DNA from: Actinopolyspora xinjiangensis
GTDB taxonomy: Bacteria > Actinomycetota > Actinomycetes > Mycobacteriales > Pseudonocardiaceae
NCBI RefSeq assembly: GCF_900104475.1
Contig: NZ_FNJR01000002.1
Span: 248,001-312,000 of the forward strand
Reading direction: 5' to 3'
DNA: 64,000 nt
Under the pieces are notes generated by a model, which saw only the letters and a list, made by a program, of their open reading frames with translations, did not search any database and was not told the origin of the DNA. Each line of letters opens with the position of its first letter. Within the stretch, counting starts at the first letter, position 1. Positions 8,515 through 18,453 of this stretch are shown here, piece by piece. The translations under genes were made by a program, and so were the position numbers.

Positions 8515-9952
8515 CGAGATAGGCCTCCAGACCCGCTGCACCGCCCACGCGGCCGTCCCCGGACTCACCGCGCCCCCCGAAGGGCGCCGTCGGATCGAAC
8601 CGGTGGAACGCGTTGGCCCAGACCACGCCGGTGCGCAGCCGGCGTGCCGTCCACAACGCCCGTGAACCCTTCTCGCTCCAGACCCCGGCCGCGAGCCCGT
8701 GAGGGGTGTTGTTGGCCTTGGTCACGGCCTCCTCCGGAGTACGGAAGGTCAGTACCGAGAGTACGGGCCCGAATACCTCCGCGCGTGCGACGCTCATGGA
8801 CTGCTGCACGTCCGTCAGCAACGTCGGGGGCAGGAAACCGCCGTCGTGCGGTGGTGCCGCCGGGCTGGTCCAGCGAGTCGCCCCTTCCGCGACCCCGCGT
8901 TCGAGGAGTTCGGACAACCGTGCCACCTCCGCCGAACCGAGCGCCCCCACATCGGTGTTGCGATCCAGCGGATCGCCCACCCGCAGCGATTCCGTGCGTG
9001 CCCGCAGCCGCGCCACGAACTCCTCGGCCACGGATTCCTCCACCAGCAGTCGCGACCCGGCGCAGCGGACCCGTCCCTGGTTGAAGAACGCGCCCTCGAC
9101 CACGCCCCGCACCGCCTCCTCCGGGGCGGCGTCGGCGAAGACGATGTTCACCCCGCTGCCGCCCAGGTCGGACGTGAGTCGCTTGCCCCTGCCCGCGAGG
9201 TCCCGCCGAACCCGTTTGCCGGTCTCGGTGGAACCGGCGAACACCGCTTTGCGCACCCCCGGGTGCGCCAGCAGCTTCGCGCCGACGCCCGGGCCGCCGG
9301 GCAGCACGTTGACCACTCCGGCCGGAAGTCCCGCCTGTTCGCAGATCTCGCCGAACACCAGGGCGGTCAACGGTGTCCGCTCGGCCGGTTTGACCACCAC
9401 GGTGGCGCCGCACGCCAGGGCCGGGGCGACCCGTTGCGCCAGCAGCAGCAACGGGAGGTTCGACGGCAGCACCTGCCCGACCACGCCCTGCGGAGCGGGG
9501 GAGGGACCGAACCCCGCGTAGTCCAGCTTGTCCGCCCATCCCGCGTAGTGCAGGAACTGCGCCGCCGCGTTGGGCAGGTCGAACTCCGTGGTCTTGCGGA
9601 CGGGTTCGCCGGTTTCCAGGCTCGCCAGCACGGCGAGCTCGCGGGCCCTTTCCTGCAGCAGCCTGGCGATCCGGAACAGGTACTTGGCTCGTTCGGTGCC
9701 GCCGATCGGCGTCCAGCGTTGTCGGAACGCCTCCTCGGCCGCACTCACCGCGCGGTCCACATCGGACGCATCGCTGCCGGAGACCTCGGCCAGCGGCTCG
9801 GCGGTGGCCGGATTCACGCTGGAGAACGGTTCACCGGTCCCACCGGTGAACTCCCCGTCGACGAACGGTCGGTAGTGCTCCCGAAGCCGGGCGAGCGCCG
9901 CGGACTCGAGAGCGGGCGCGTAAGCCAAGGGCCGCGGTTTCGGCTCCGTCAA
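8507..9952 (-). CDS. Aldehyde dehydrogenase with altered active-site residues, downstream of deoC
   Basis: A full-length ALDH (481 residues) with cofactor motifs VLPSNLPLLLLAQRVAPALA, 'VVVKPAERTPLTAL' and FAGSTETGKRV. The active site is unusual. The motif that is normally LELGGK reads SDLGGSG, with Asp262 in place of the base Glu. The catalytic loop reads NQGRVRCAGSR, so the canonical Cys302 position is Arg and only the neighbouring Cys (residue 297) is kept. The start is a TTG that overlaps the deoC stop (TTGA); no ATG or GTG is available. In context it should oxidise acetaldehyde from DeoC to acetate. Whether it is catalytic with this loop is open. Confidence 0.9.
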   Translation of the reverse strand: MTEPKPRPLAYAPALESAALARLREHYRPFVDGEFTGGTGEPFSSVNPATAEPLAEVSGSDASDVDRAVSAAEEAFRQRWTPIGGTERAKYLFRIARLLQERARELAVLASLETGEPVRKTTEFDLPNAAAQFLHYAGWADKLDYAGFGPSPAPQGVVGQVLPSNLPLLLLAQRVAPALACGATVVVKPAERTPLTALVFGEICEQAGLPAGVVNVLPGGPGVGAKLLAHPGVRKAVFAGSTETGKRVRRDLAGRGKRLTSDLGGSGVNIVFADAAPEEAVRGVVEGAFFNQGRVRCAGSRLLVEESVAEEFVARLRARTESLRVGDPLDRNTDVGALGSAEVARLSELLERGVAEGATRWTSPAAPPHDGGFLPPTLLTDVQQSMSVARAEVFGPVLSVLTFRTPEEAVTKANNTPHGLAAGVWSEKGSRALWTARRLRTGVVWANAFHRFDPTAPFGGRGESGDGRVGGAAGLEAYLDV

Positions 9953-10929
9953 AGATCCACCGCCACCTGATCGGGGCCACTGTAGTGGCCGTCGAGTTGC
10001 GTTTCACGCTGCATCAGCAGGTCGTTGAGCAGTCCGGACGCTCCGAACCGGAACGACTCCGGGGTCAGCCACTCCGGTCCGGCCACCTCCAGCACCGCGA
10101 CGAGGTAACGCACCGCGTCCTTCGTGGTGCGGATTCCACCCGCCGGTTTGACACCGCGCGGTTGCCCGGTCCGGTCGCGCCACTCGCGCACCGCGCGCAA
10201 CAGTACGTGGGTCACCGGGAGGGTGGCGGCGGGGGAGACCTTGCCCGTGGAGGTCTTGATGAAATCCGCTCCGGCCAGCAGGGCGAGCCAGCTGGCCCGC
10301 CACACGTTGTCGTAACCGCCCAGCTCACCCGTCTCCAGGATGACCTTCAGGTGGGCCGGAGCGCAGGCGGCCCGCACCTGTTCGATCTCGTCGAACACCC
10401 GGCCGTACTCGCCCGCCAGGAAAGCACCCCGGTCGATGACCATGTCCACCTCGTCGGCACCGGACTCCACCGCCAGTTCCACCTCGGCGAGCTTGGCGCG
10501 GATCGTGGAGCGTCCCGAGGGGAACGCGGTGGCCACCGAGGCCACCCCCACCCCGGAGCCACGCAGGGCCGCCACCGCGTCGGAGACCAGGTCCGGGTAC
10601 ACGCACAGCGCGGCGACCCGCGGCACGTCGGGGAACCGCGAGTCCGGCCGGCGGGCCTTCGCGGCCAGCGCCCGCACCTTGCTCGCGTTGTCGGCTCCCT
10701 CCAGGGTGGTCAGGTCCACCATGCCTATCGCGGTGTCGATGGCGCGCAGCTTGGCGTCCCCCTTGACCGCACGTCCGGCCAGGGACGCGGCCCGCTGTTC
10801 GAGGCCCACCGCGTCGATGCCGGGCAGGCCGCGCAGGAAGCGCGTCAGCGCCGCTTCGTCACGGGTGGCCTCGGCCAGGTCACCCGGCAGCCCCGCTTTC
10901 GGTGGGTTGGAGGGCGGCGAATCGACCAT
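9949..10929 (-). CDS. deoC: Deoxyribose-phosphate aldolase
   Basis: Cleaves 2-deoxyribose-5-phosphate to glyceraldehyde-3-phosphate and acetaldehyde in deoxynucleoside catabolism. It is a class I aldolase: the Schiff-base lysine lies in FIKTSTGK and the second catalytic lysine in GVKPAGGIRT; the proton-relay Asp is in DEVDMVIDRG. At 326 residues it is about 70 longer than the E. coli enzyme, with an extra N-terminal helical segment ('RFLRGLPGIDAVGLEQRA') typical of actinomycete and eukaryotic forms. It starts at ATG 10929 and is first in the operon with the two ALDH genes, which can remove its acetaldehyde product. Confidence 0.95.
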   Translation of the reverse strand: MVDSPPSNPPKAGLPGDLAEATRDEAALTRFLRGLPGIDAVGLEQRAASLAGRAVKGDAKLRAIDTAIGMVDLTTLEGADNASKVRALAAKARRPDSRFPDVPRVAALCVYPDLVSDAVAALRGSGVGVASVATAFPSGRSTIRAKLAEVELAVESGADEVDMVIDRGAFLAGEYGRVFDEIEQVRAACAPAHLKVILETGELGGYDNVWRASWLALLAGADFIKTSTGKVSPAATLPVTHVLLRAVREWRDRTGQPRGVKPAGGIRTTKDAVRYLVAVLEVAGPEWLTPESFRFGASGLLNDLLMQRETQLDGHYSGPDQVAVDL

Positions 10930-11141
10930 GCGGGCAGTCTACGGCGCTGATCCGGGGTGGCACACGTTCACCGCGCCGTCCGTCCGGTCGGTGTCGAGCC
11001 ACCGGTGGGTTCTCGCGGCGCACGGCGCGGATGTCGCACTGGTGGGTGGCGTATGCCCTGCGGCGACTCCGCACCGTGTCGGGTCGGGGGCGGGCCAAAC
11101 CCGCTCGATCGGGCCGAGGGGGTTTACGTAGGCTGTGAACC

Positions 11142-12935
11142 ATGAGTACCCCCGTGCTTACCGCAGTGGCCTGGCCCTACACCAACGGGCCGCGACACAT
11201 CGGTCACGTCTCCGGAATCGGTGTCCCCTCGGACGTCTTCTCGCGGTACCACCGAATGGCCGGGAACAAGGTGCTCATGGTCTCCGGCAGCGACGAGCAC
11301 GGGACCCCCATCCAGGTGCAGGCCGAGAAGGAGGGCATCACCCCGCGCGAGCTGGTGGACAAGTACCACCGGGTGATCGCCGAGGACATGGGATCGCTGG
11401 GGGTCAGCTACGACCTCTACACCCGGACCACCACGGGCAACCACTACCAGGTGGTGCAGCAGATCTTCCTCGCGCTGTACCGCAACGGCTACATCGTCCC
11501 CCGGACCACCACCGGGGCGGTCAGCCCCTCCACGGGTCGGACCCTGCCCGATCGTTACATCGAGGGCACCTGCCCGATCTGCGGCCAGGACGGGGCACGT
11601 GGCGACCAGTGCGACAACTGCGGCAACCAGCTCGACGCCGCCGAACTGCGCAACCCGGTCTCCCGGATCAACGGGGAAGTACCGCGCTTCGTCGAGACCG
11701 AGCACCTCTTCCTGGACCTGCCCGCCTTCACCGAGTCGCTCGGCAAGTGGTTGGCCACGCGTACCGACTGGCGCTCCAACGTCCTGAACTTCACCCGCAA
11801 CCTGGTCGAGGACATGCGTCCCAGGCCGATCACCCGCGACCTCGACTGGGGCGTGCCCGTGCCGCTCGACGGCTGGGACGAGCAGTCGATGAAGCGGCTG
11901 TACGTGTGGTTCGACGCCGTGATCGGCTATTTCTCCGCCAGCGTCGAGTGGGCCAGGCGTTCCGGGGACCCGGAGGCATGGCGTGCCTGGTGGAACGACC
12001 CGGAGGCACTGCGGGTGTACTTCATGGGCAAGGACAACATCACCTTCCACGCCCAGATCTGGCCCGCCCTGCTGATGGGGCACAACGGAGCGGGGGACCG
12101 CGGTGGAACCGCCGGTCCCTACGGGGAGCTGAACCTGCCCACGGAGATCGCCTCCAGCGAGTTCCTCACCATGACCGGATCCAAGTTCTCCACCTCCCGG
12201 GGAACCGTGATCTACGTGCGTGACTTCGTGCGCGAGTTCGGCCCGGACGCGCTGCGCTACTTCATCTCGGCGGCGGGGCCCGAGACGCAGGACGTGGACT
12301 TCACCTGGGACGAGTTCGTCCGCAGGATCAACTTCGAGCTCGCCAACGAGTGGGGGAACCTGGTCAACCGCGCGGTGTCGCTGGCGGCCAAGAACGTCGG
12401 GGCCGTGCCCGAGCCCAAGGCCCCGGAGGCGGCCGACGAGGAGCTCAGGACCATGGCCCGGCAGGCATTCGACGTGGTCGGTGGTCACCTGCGGCGTTCC
12501 CGGTTCCGGGCGGCCACCCAGGAGGCGATGCGGGTGGTCTCGGCGGCCAACAAGTACCTGTCCGAGCAGGAACCCTGGAAGCGCAAGGACGATCCGGAGC
12601 GGCGCGACACCATCCTGCACACCGCGTTGCAGCTGGTGTCGGACGCCAACACGCTGCTCACGCCCTTCCTGCCGCATTCGGCGCAGAAGGTGCACGAGCT
12701 GCTGGGCGGCACCGGCACGTGGGCGGCGCAGCCGCGACTGGAGGAGGTCGACGACCTGGACGTGTCCGACCGCTCCTACCCGGTCCTGACCGGTGATTAC
12801 GCCGCCGAGCAGGCCAGCTGGCAGTCCCGCCCGATCGAGGTCGGCACACCGCTGAGCAAGCCGACGCCGCTGTTCGGCAAGCTCGACCCGGAGCTGGCCG
12901 AGACCGGTCCGGCGTGGGCTCCGATCAAGGACTGA
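11142..12935 (+). CDS. metG: Methionyl-tRNA synthetase
   Basis: Charges tRNA-Met. Class I synthetase, 597 residues: the HIGH motif is seen as [10 protein letters not shown] near residue 20, the zinc knuckle as CPICG...CDNCG around residues 144-160, and the KMSKS loop as KFSTS (in [11 protein letters not shown], about residue 350). There is no C-terminal EMAP/Trbp111 extension, as in other actinobacterial MetG. ATG 11142 has no clear ribosome site and lies close to a GTAGGC box, so it may be leaderless. It matches the position of Rv1007c next to tatD and rpfB. Confidence 0.97.
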   Translation: MSTPVLTAVAWPYTNGPRHIGHVSGIGVPSDVFSRYHRMAGNKVLMVSGSDEHGTPIQVQAEKEGITPRELVDKYHRVIAEDMGSLGVSYDLYTRTTTGNHYQVVQQIFLALYRNGYIVPRTTTGAVSPSTGRTLPDRYIEGTCPICGQDGARGDQCDNCGNQLDAAELRNPVSRINGEVPRFVETEHLFLDLPAFTESLGKWLATRTDWRSNVLNFTRNLVEDMRPRPITRDLDWGVPVPLDGWDEQSMKRLYVWFDAVIGYFSASVEWARRSGDPEAWRAWWNDPEALRVYFMGKDNITFHAQIWPALLMGHNGAGDRGGTAGPYGELNLPTEIASSEFLTMTGSKFSTSRGTVIYVRDFVREFGPDALRYFISAAGPETQDVDFTWDEFVRRINFELANEWGNLVNRAVSLAAKNVGAVPEPKAPEAADEELRTMARQAFDVVGGHLRRSRFRAATQEAMRVVSAANKYLSEQEPWKRKDDPERRDTILHTALQLVSDANTLLTPFLPHSAQKVHELLGGTGTWAAQPRLEEVDDLDVSDRSYPVLTGDYAAEQASWQSRPIEVGTPLSKPTPLFGKLDPELAETGPAWAPIKD

Positions 12936-13036
12936 GCCGGGGCTCGCCGCCCGGGGCGGAACTCGGGGTTGGCGGCGCGACCGCGCTCGGGGGCCGGGCA
13001 CTCGTCCCGCGTGCCGAGGTCCGGCCGCGAGGCCCC

Positions 13037-13068
13037 GGCCCGGTCGTTCCCTCGGGAGCGACCGGGCC
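13037..13068 (+). terminator. Hairpin after metG
   Basis: A 14-bp stem (13037-13050 with 13055-13068, one G-U pair) around a CTCG loop lies 100 bp after the metG stop. There is no U-tract, as is usual for actinobacterial terminators. Confidence 0.65.
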
Positions 13069-13140
13069 CTCGGTTCAGTGTGCTCCGGCGGAGTGCCGGG
13101 GGATGGAATGTGACGGCCGTCTCAACGGGAGAATGGTGGC

Positions 13141-13986
13141 GTGAGCAAGGGCGACAGACGAACTCCCCCGCCGGAGCCGGAAGCGTTGCCCGCCCCGGTG
13201 GTGGACGCGCACACCCATCTCGACGCCTGCGGTGCGGTGGAGGCGGCGGACGTCCGCCGCATGGTGGACCGGGCCGAGGCCGCCGGGGTCGGCCGGGTGG
13301 TGACGGTGGCCGACGACATCGAGTCGGCGAAGTGGACCGTCGCCGCGGCCGGGTGGGACGAACGGGTCTACGCGGCCGTCGCGTTGCACCCCACCAGGGC
13401 GAAGGACTTCGGTGACGCCGAGCGGGAGACGCTGGCCGAGCTGGTCGGTGATCCCAGGGTGGTGGCGGTCGGGGAGACCGGTCTGGACTACTACTGGGAC
13501 TTCTCCCCGCCGGAGCCGCAGCGGGAGGCCTTCCGCTGGCACATCGATCTCGCCAAGCGGGTCGGCAAACCACTCATGATCCACGACCGCGACGCGCACG
13601 AGGACATCCTGCGCATCCTGGAGGAGGAGGGCGCGCCCGAGACGGTGATCTTCCACTGCTTCTCCGGGGACGCCGACTTCGCCCGCCGTTGCGTGACGGC
13701 GGGTTACGTTCTCTCGTTCGCGGGAACCGCCACGTTCCGCAACGCCAACGCGCGCGGTCTCCGGGAGGCGGCGGCGCTCGTGCCGGTGGAGCAGATGCTG
13801 GTCGAGACCGACGCGCCGTTCCTGACGCCCCACCCCTTCCGGGGGCGGCCCAACGAGCCGTACTGCGTAAACTACACCGTTCGTGACCTTGCCGAACTGC
13901 GCGAGACCAGCGTCGAGGAACTGGCCGTGGCCCTGACAGCCACAACCGAGCGAGTTTTTCAACTCGATCGTGTGGCCGCTTCCTGA
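13141..13986 (+). CDS. tatD: TatD family metal-dependent hydrolase (DNase)
   Basis: A 281-residue TIM-barrel metallohydrolase. Metal-ligand motifs are visible: DAHTHLD (residues 22-28), VGETGLDYY (about 113), IHDRDAH (about 148), FHCFSGD (about 173) and VETDAPFL (about 222). TatD proteins are 3'-5' exonucleases or deoxyribonucleases linked to DNA damage; substrate specificity here is inferred from the family. The GTG start has GGGAGAATGG upstream. It corresponds to Rv1008 and sits between metG and the rpf genes. Confidence 0.93.
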   Translation: MSKGDRRTPPPEPEALPAPVVDAHTHLDACGAVEAADVRRMVDRAEAAGVGRVVTVADDIESAKWTVAAAGWDERVYAAVALHPTRAKDFGDAERETLAELVGDPRVVAVGETGLDYYWDFSPPEPQREAFRWHIDLAKRVGKPLMIHDRDAHEDILRILEEEGAPETVIFHCFSGDADFARRCVTAGYVLSFAGTATFRNANARGLREAAALVPVEQMLVETDAPFLTPHPFRGRPNEPYCVNYTVRDLAELRETSVEELAVALTATTERVFQLDRVAAS

Positions 13987-13996
13987 AGTCCGGTAA

Positions 13997-14542
<546 letters not shown>

Positions 14543-15077
14543 CGGGGGCATCCGCTGGGCTCCCGCCGAACCGACCGGGACTTTCCGTTCGTGCGAGATG
14601 GACGCCGCGTCATTGGCACGAAGGTGCCAGAAAACCGGTGCGATTGATCACGCGCGGTGTCGAGATCCGCGCGTTATGGCACGCGACGGCGAACGGTCGA
14701 TCGTATTTCAGCTCGATCGTGTGAATTTCATGGATGCCTTGTGCGCTGGGAAAGTATATTTTGTGGCGGTAACTCAGATCACAGCGAAATCGTGATCCTT
14801 GGCAGCACACGGATCATCACGCTAGAGTCTCGAACTCGTAAACCGATGACCACGGTCACGGGTTACGCCCGCAGTCTTCGCCGGTGTACGTCGGGGTAGC
14901 CTGCCATCGCGCTCGGGAGCACGGGCGCGGGGGTCGGCTGGCGGCGCTGGCTACGGGAGTCGGATACGGAAACGAAGCACGAAGGTAACGTGCTCGCGCG
15001 TGCCGGACCGGAAGCCGAAGAGGCGGTTTCCCCGGCAGAGCGGGTGCGTCTTTCCGCCTTCGGGAGGTAACGGCCCT
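14543..15077. other. Long intergenic region and rpfB leader
   Basis: No gene is present. The first part (to about 14790) is AT-richer than the surroundings and contains an 18-nt near-copy (one mismatch, 14706-14723) of the tatD 3' coding end. From the promoter at 14799-14828 to the rpfB start there is an untranslated leader of about 240 nt with several possible stems. The rpfB leader of M. tuberculosis is reported to carry an RNA switch; I could not match a known riboswitch consensus here. Confidence 0.5.
14799..14828 (+). promoter_or_regulatory. Candidate rpfB promoter
   Basis: TTGGCA (14799-14804), an 18-bp spacer and TAGAGT (14823-14828) form a good housekeeping sigma-type promoter. Transcription would start near 14835. 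Confidence 0.6.
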
Positions 15078-16577
15078 GTGAACGAACGCGGCTATTTCGG
15101 TGAGCAATTCTCGGCCGACGACCACCACGCGCCCTGGGGTGACTCGCTCGGCGGAACGAGCCGGTTCACCCCCGTCTCCGAGGAGTCGCACACCGCAGTC
15201 GGTGTGCTGGAACGCCCCGAGGAAGGGACCAGGACCGAGCGGCCCTACCCGGCGCAGGATCACCCGAGCTTCCCGCCCGGCGCCCTGAGCATCACCCCGC
15301 AGGACCTCTACGAGATCCTCGGCCCCGACGTCGAGGACCTGATGGCCGACACCGATCTCGACGTCGAGGGGCTGATCGGCCTGCTCAACGCCGAGACGAC
15401 GGTGATGCCGCCGCTGCCGCTGTCCGACTCGGTCACCCGAGAGGAGCTCGAGCGGCCCTCCCCGGAGCTGTCCGAGGCGATCAGCACCTGGAAACGCCGT
15501 TTCCTGAAGAGCGCGGTGGCGGCCCTGATCCTGTCCATCACCGGTGCGGGCGGCGCCGCCGCCGCGATGGACAAGTCGGTCACCGTCGAGGTGGACGGCA
15601 AGGAACGCGAGGTAAGCACCTACGAGTCCACCGTGGGCGAGGTCCTCGAGGACGAGGGCATCGAGGTCGACAAGCACGACGCCCTCAGCCCCTCCCTGGG
15701 GTCCAAGATCGAGCACGGCGAGACCATCACGCTCGACCGGGGCAGGAAGATCGAGCTCACCGTCGACGGCAGGACCCGCGAGGAGTGGGTCCGTTCGGTG
15801 ACGGTGGGGCAGGCGCTGCGCCAGCTCGGCGTCCCCACCGACGGCGCCTCGATCTCGGCCAAGCGCACCATGCCCGTCCCGGAAGAGGGCATGAGCCTGG
15901 AGGTCAAGACCGCCAAGTCGATCACGCTCGTCGACGGCGGGAACAAGCCCAGGCAGCTGACCACCACCGCCGTCACGATCGACGAGCTGCTCCGCAAGCA
16001 GGGGCTTCAGGTCGACGAGAACGACAAGGTCACTCCCGGTTCCGACCAGCGGATCAGTGACGGCGCCGAGGTGCGCATCGATCGCACCGGCATTTCGACC
16101 ATCAACGTCCGGGAGGAGATCGATCCCCCGGTCAAGGAGATCGTGGACGACTCGATGCTCGTGGGCGAACGCAAGGTCGAGCAGCGGGGCGAACCCGGAG
16201 AGAAGATCGTCTTCACCCGGGTGACCACTCACAACGGTGAAGAGGTCAAGCGGGAGACCGTCGGAGAGAAGGTCGTCACCGAGGCGGAGCCCAAGGTCGT
16301 GCGGGTCGGCGGCAAGCAGCCGCCGAACAGCGGGGTCTGGGACAAGCTCGCCGAGTGCGAGTCCGGCGGCAACTGGCACATCAACACCGGCAACGGCTAC
16401 TACGGTGGCGTCCAGTTCAACAAGTCGACCTGGGACGCCTACGGCGGTGATCAGTACGCCGCCTACCCGCATCAGGCCAGCAGGGAGCAGCAGATCGCCA
16501 TCGCCACCAAGGTGCGCGACGCGCGAGGGGGGTACGGGGCCTGGCCCTCCTGCTCCGCCCAGCTCGGCCTTTCCTGA
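15078..16577 (+). CDS. rpfB: Resuscitation-promoting factor RpfB, DUF348-G5-Rpf muralytic protein
   Basis: A 499-residue envelope protein. The order is: cytoplasmic, disordered N-terminus (about 1-140), one membrane helix ([18 protein letters not shown], about 145-162), three DUF348 repeats (starting [29 protein letters not shown] and [16 protein letters not shown]), a G5 domain (about 355-420, '[15 protein letters not shown]'), and the catalytic Rpf domain (from [17 protein letters not shown], Glu in LAECESG) ending 'GYGAWPSC'. It cleaves peptidoglycan glycan strands and promotes regrowth from dormancy. GTG 15078 was chosen over the upstream frame because GGGAGGTAACGG precedes it. It is followed by rsmA and ispE as in Rv1009-Rv1011. 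Confidence 0.95.
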   Translation: MNERGYFGEQFSADDHHAPWGDSLGGTSRFTPVSEESHTAVGVLERPEEGTRTERPYPAQDHPSFPPGALSITPQDLYEILGPDVEDLMADTDLDVEGLIGLLNAETTVMPPLPLSDSVTREELERPSPELSEAISTWKRRFLKSAVAALILSITGAGGAAAAMDKSVTVEVDGKEREVSTYESTVGEVLEDEGIEVDKHDALSPSLGSKIEHGETITLDRGRKIELTVDGRTREEWVRSVTVGQALRQLGVPTDGASISAKRTMPVPEEGMSLEVKTAKSITLVDGGNKPRQLTTTAVTIDELLRKQGLQVDENDKVTPGSDQRISDGAEVRIDRTGISTINVREEIDPPVKEIVDDSMLVGERKVEQRGEPGEKIVFTRVTTHNGEEVKRETVGEKVVTEAEPKVVRVGGKQPPNSGVWDKLAECESGGNWHINTGNGYYGGVQFNKSTWDAYGGDQYAAYPHQASREQQIAIATKVRDARGGYGAWPSCSAQLGLS

Positions 16578-17064
16578 GTTTTCCGCAACAGAGGTACGCG
16601 TACGTTGGCCCGGTAGCCGGCACGTGAGGCGGTGCCTTGCGATGCATCCGCCTCACGCGCCGGGGACACCCGCGCTGCTCACGCCGCATGACGGATGATG
16701 CTGATTTCGTGGTGCGGTTGAGTGGGGGTACTCGCCGGAATCTCCGGCGGCGCCTCGCTCCGGGAGGCCCGACATCGGGTAGGTACTACACAACGTCGGG
16801 CCTTCCTCGCGAGGCACTCGCCGGAGAACTCGCGGCGGTGCCGAGGGCTGGGGTGGTCGGAGTTCGGCCTGCGTGAGTGGTGGCAGTTCGGCACTGCGGC
16901 GAACGGAGGCGGCTCGCATGCGATGTTCGCCTCACACACTTGGGACCTTCGTTCGCCGTGTCGGGCACGGGCGATTTCGCGGGAGCTCGACGCCGCCCGG
17001 CCTCCGGATGGGAGGAACGCGTCCCCACGCGGGGAGGGGAATTCGGCCTGCTAGTTTCGGTGAC
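16578..17064. other. rpfB-rsmA intergenic region
   Basis: 487 bp without a gene, mostly occupied by dispersed palindromic repeat copy A (16731-16870). The remainder, 16871-17064, is ordinary GC-rich sequence ending in a TAGTTT box (17052-17057) just before the rsmA GTG. Confidence 0.5.
16731..16870 (+). repeat. Dispersed palindromic intergenic repeat, copy A
   Basis: One of four full copies in the window (also 28335-28478, 46993-47133, 61510-61650). Layout: outer arm CGGAATCTCCGGCGG, core hairpin 16766-16802 (GCCCGACATCGGGTAG, short loop, CTACACAACGTCGGGC), a second arm CTCGCGAGGC, then CGCGGCGGTGCCGA and a trailing GTGGTC...TTCGGC. It reads in the direction of the flanking rpfB and rsmA genes. 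Confidence 0.8.
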
Positions 17065-17943
17065 GTGGAGCAACAGCCGTCGGCAGTCCGTCTGCTCGGT
17101 CCGGCCGAGGTTCGTGGACTGGCAGAGCGGCTCGAACTACGTCCCACCAAGAAACTCGGCCAGAATTTCGTGCACGATCCCAACACCGTCCGGCGCATCG
17201 TCGAGACCGCCGGCGTCGGTTCCGACGACGTGGTGCTCGAGATCGGCCCCGGTATCGGGTCACTGACCCTGGCCCTGCTCGCCTCGGCCGGGGCGGTCAC
17301 CGCCGTGGAGATCGATTCGGTGCTCGCCGAGCGGTTGTCGGCCACCGTCGCCGAGCACGCCCCGAAGCTCGCCGACAACCTGCGGGTGGTCAACGGTGAC
17401 GCCCTCCGGATGAGCGCGGCCGAGTTCGGTGGTCCGGACCGCGCGCCGACCGCGCTGGTGGCGAACCTCCCCTACAACGTGGCCGTTCCGGTGGTGCTGC
17501 GGCTGCTGGCCGAACTGCCCTCGCTGCGGCACGGCCTGGTGATGGTGCAGGCGGAGGTCGCCGAGCGGATGGCCGCCGAGCCGGGCAGTCGCCGTTACGG
17601 CGCGCCCAGCGCGAAGTCGGCCTGGTTCGCCGACGTGCGACGTGCCGGTGCGGTCTCCCGCAACGTGTTCTGGCCGGTGCCGAACGTGGATTCCGGTCTG
17701 GTGGCCTTTACCCGGCACGAACCGCCCGCCGAGCTCGACCGCGAGCGGGTGTTCGCCGTGGTGGACGCGGCGTTCGCGCAGCGCCGCAAGACACTGCGCT
17801 CGGCGCTGGCGGGCTGGGCCGGTTCGGCGGGACGCGCGGAGCGCGTGCTGCGCCGAGCCGGGATCGACCCGGCGGCCCGAGGGGAACAGCTCGACATCGC
17901 CGAGTTCGCCGCGGTGGCGCGAGCCGCCGACACCGAACCCTGA
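17065..17943 (+). CDS. rsmA: 16S rRNA (adenine1518/1519-N6)-dimethyltransferase
   Basis: KsgA/RsmA dimethylates two adjacent adenines in helix 45 of 16S rRNA in late 30S assembly. SAM motif I is [17 protein letters not shown], preceded by [17 protein letters not shown]; motif IV is [17 protein letters not shown] (the NLPY catalytic motif), followed by [20 protein letters not shown] and the '[12 protein letters not shown]' motif. 292 residues, normal length. The GTG at 17065 is preceded by a TAGTTT box at 17052 and no Shine-Dalgarno, suggesting a leaderless transcript. It is separated from ispE here by the metNIQ block, whereas in M. tuberculosis rsmA and ispE are adjacent. Confidence 0.95.
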   Translation: MEQQPSAVRLLGPAEVRGLAERLELRPTKKLGQNFVHDPNTVRRIVETAGVGSDDVVLEIGPGIGSLTLALLASAGAVTAVEIDSVLAERLSATVAEHAPKLADNLRVVNGDALRMSAAEFGGPDRAPTALVANLPYNVAVPVVLRLLAELPSLRHGLVMVQAEVAERMAAEPGSRRYGAPSAKSAWFADVRRAGAVSRNVFWPVPNVDSGLVAFTRHEPPAELDRERVFAVVDAAFAQRRKTLRSALAGWAGSAGRAERVLRRAGIDPAARGEQLDIAEFAAVARAADTEP

Positions 17944-18145
17944 CCGGGAATCCGCCGCGATTTCGCTTCGAGCCGCTGGGCCCGCGTGATTCCCACGACT
18001 GTTTTCCGTATTCGGGCGCTCACCGAAAGTGGTCGCCCTGCTTTTCTTTTCGGCCGAAAGGGCTAGTGGCGAATACGACAACCAGTGGAAAGTGACTCAT
18101 ATCAACTTGCGTCCGGCGGAATCGGTCATGTTTACTCTTCCGCGG

Positions 18146-18236
18146 AGTCCATCCCGAGCGGCCGAGAGATCTGGCTCGACGACGCCGCAGCAACCACCCG
18201 GCTCGGGCAGGTGCTACAGCCAGGAACGATGGAGTT
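18146..18236 (+). ncRNA. SAM-I (S-box) riboswitch
   Basis: The S-box core is recognisable: GCCGAGAGATCTGGCTCGAC, then GACGCCGCAGCAACC, a P3 hairpin (CCCGGCTCGGG), AGGTGCTACAGCCAG and GGAACGATGGAG. P1 is formed by TCCATC (18148-18153) with GATGGA (18228-18233). It lies 220 nt upstream of metN in the sense direction, so it fits methionine-transporter control by S-adenosylmethionine. The 3' strand of P1 contains a GGAG that could serve a downstream leader reading frame, so ligand binding could hide that ribosome site. Confidence 0.9.
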
Positions 18237-18278
18237 GATTTGTCTCTGAGTTCCACCGCAAGCGCAAAGACGCTTCCC

Positions 18279-18362
18279 GTGGCTATCCGCCTCGGCCTGA
18301 CGGAGCGTCGTGTCGTCGATCTCGGGCGGCGTACCACGACCGCCTGTCGGCGCCACGTCTGA
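18279..18362 (+). CDS. Putative sulfur-responsive leader peptide upstream of metNIQ
   Basis: A 27-codon open frame between the riboswitch and metN, starting with GTG. Its sequence, with LTERRVVDLGRR followed by TTTACRR, resembles the actinobacterial leader-peptide family found before sulfur-assimilation and transport genes (pattern L-x-x-RRHVDL-x-R...C). The same frame could instead start at TTG 18240, which would use the GGAG inside riboswitch P1 as its ribosome site; the GTG start itself has no good site and follows a small hairpin (AAGCG/CGCTT, 18260-18275). It is too short for domain evidence, so the call rests on the motif and position. Confidence 0.5.
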   Translation: MAIRLGLTERRVVDLGRRTTTACRRHV

Positions 18363-18453
18363 TCCCGTACTGGCCCCTGGTCGTTTCCCATCCGGCCTTT
18401 TCGTGCGCCCTCGCACGTCCTGTGGCCGAGGCGAGCTGAAGCGGAGTTCGATC

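Noticed and set aside
14829-15077. c-di-AMP (ydaO) riboswitch before rpfB
   Set aside because: Expected from other actinobacterial rpf genes, but I could not find the conserved GACAGCTAACCTCG-type core.
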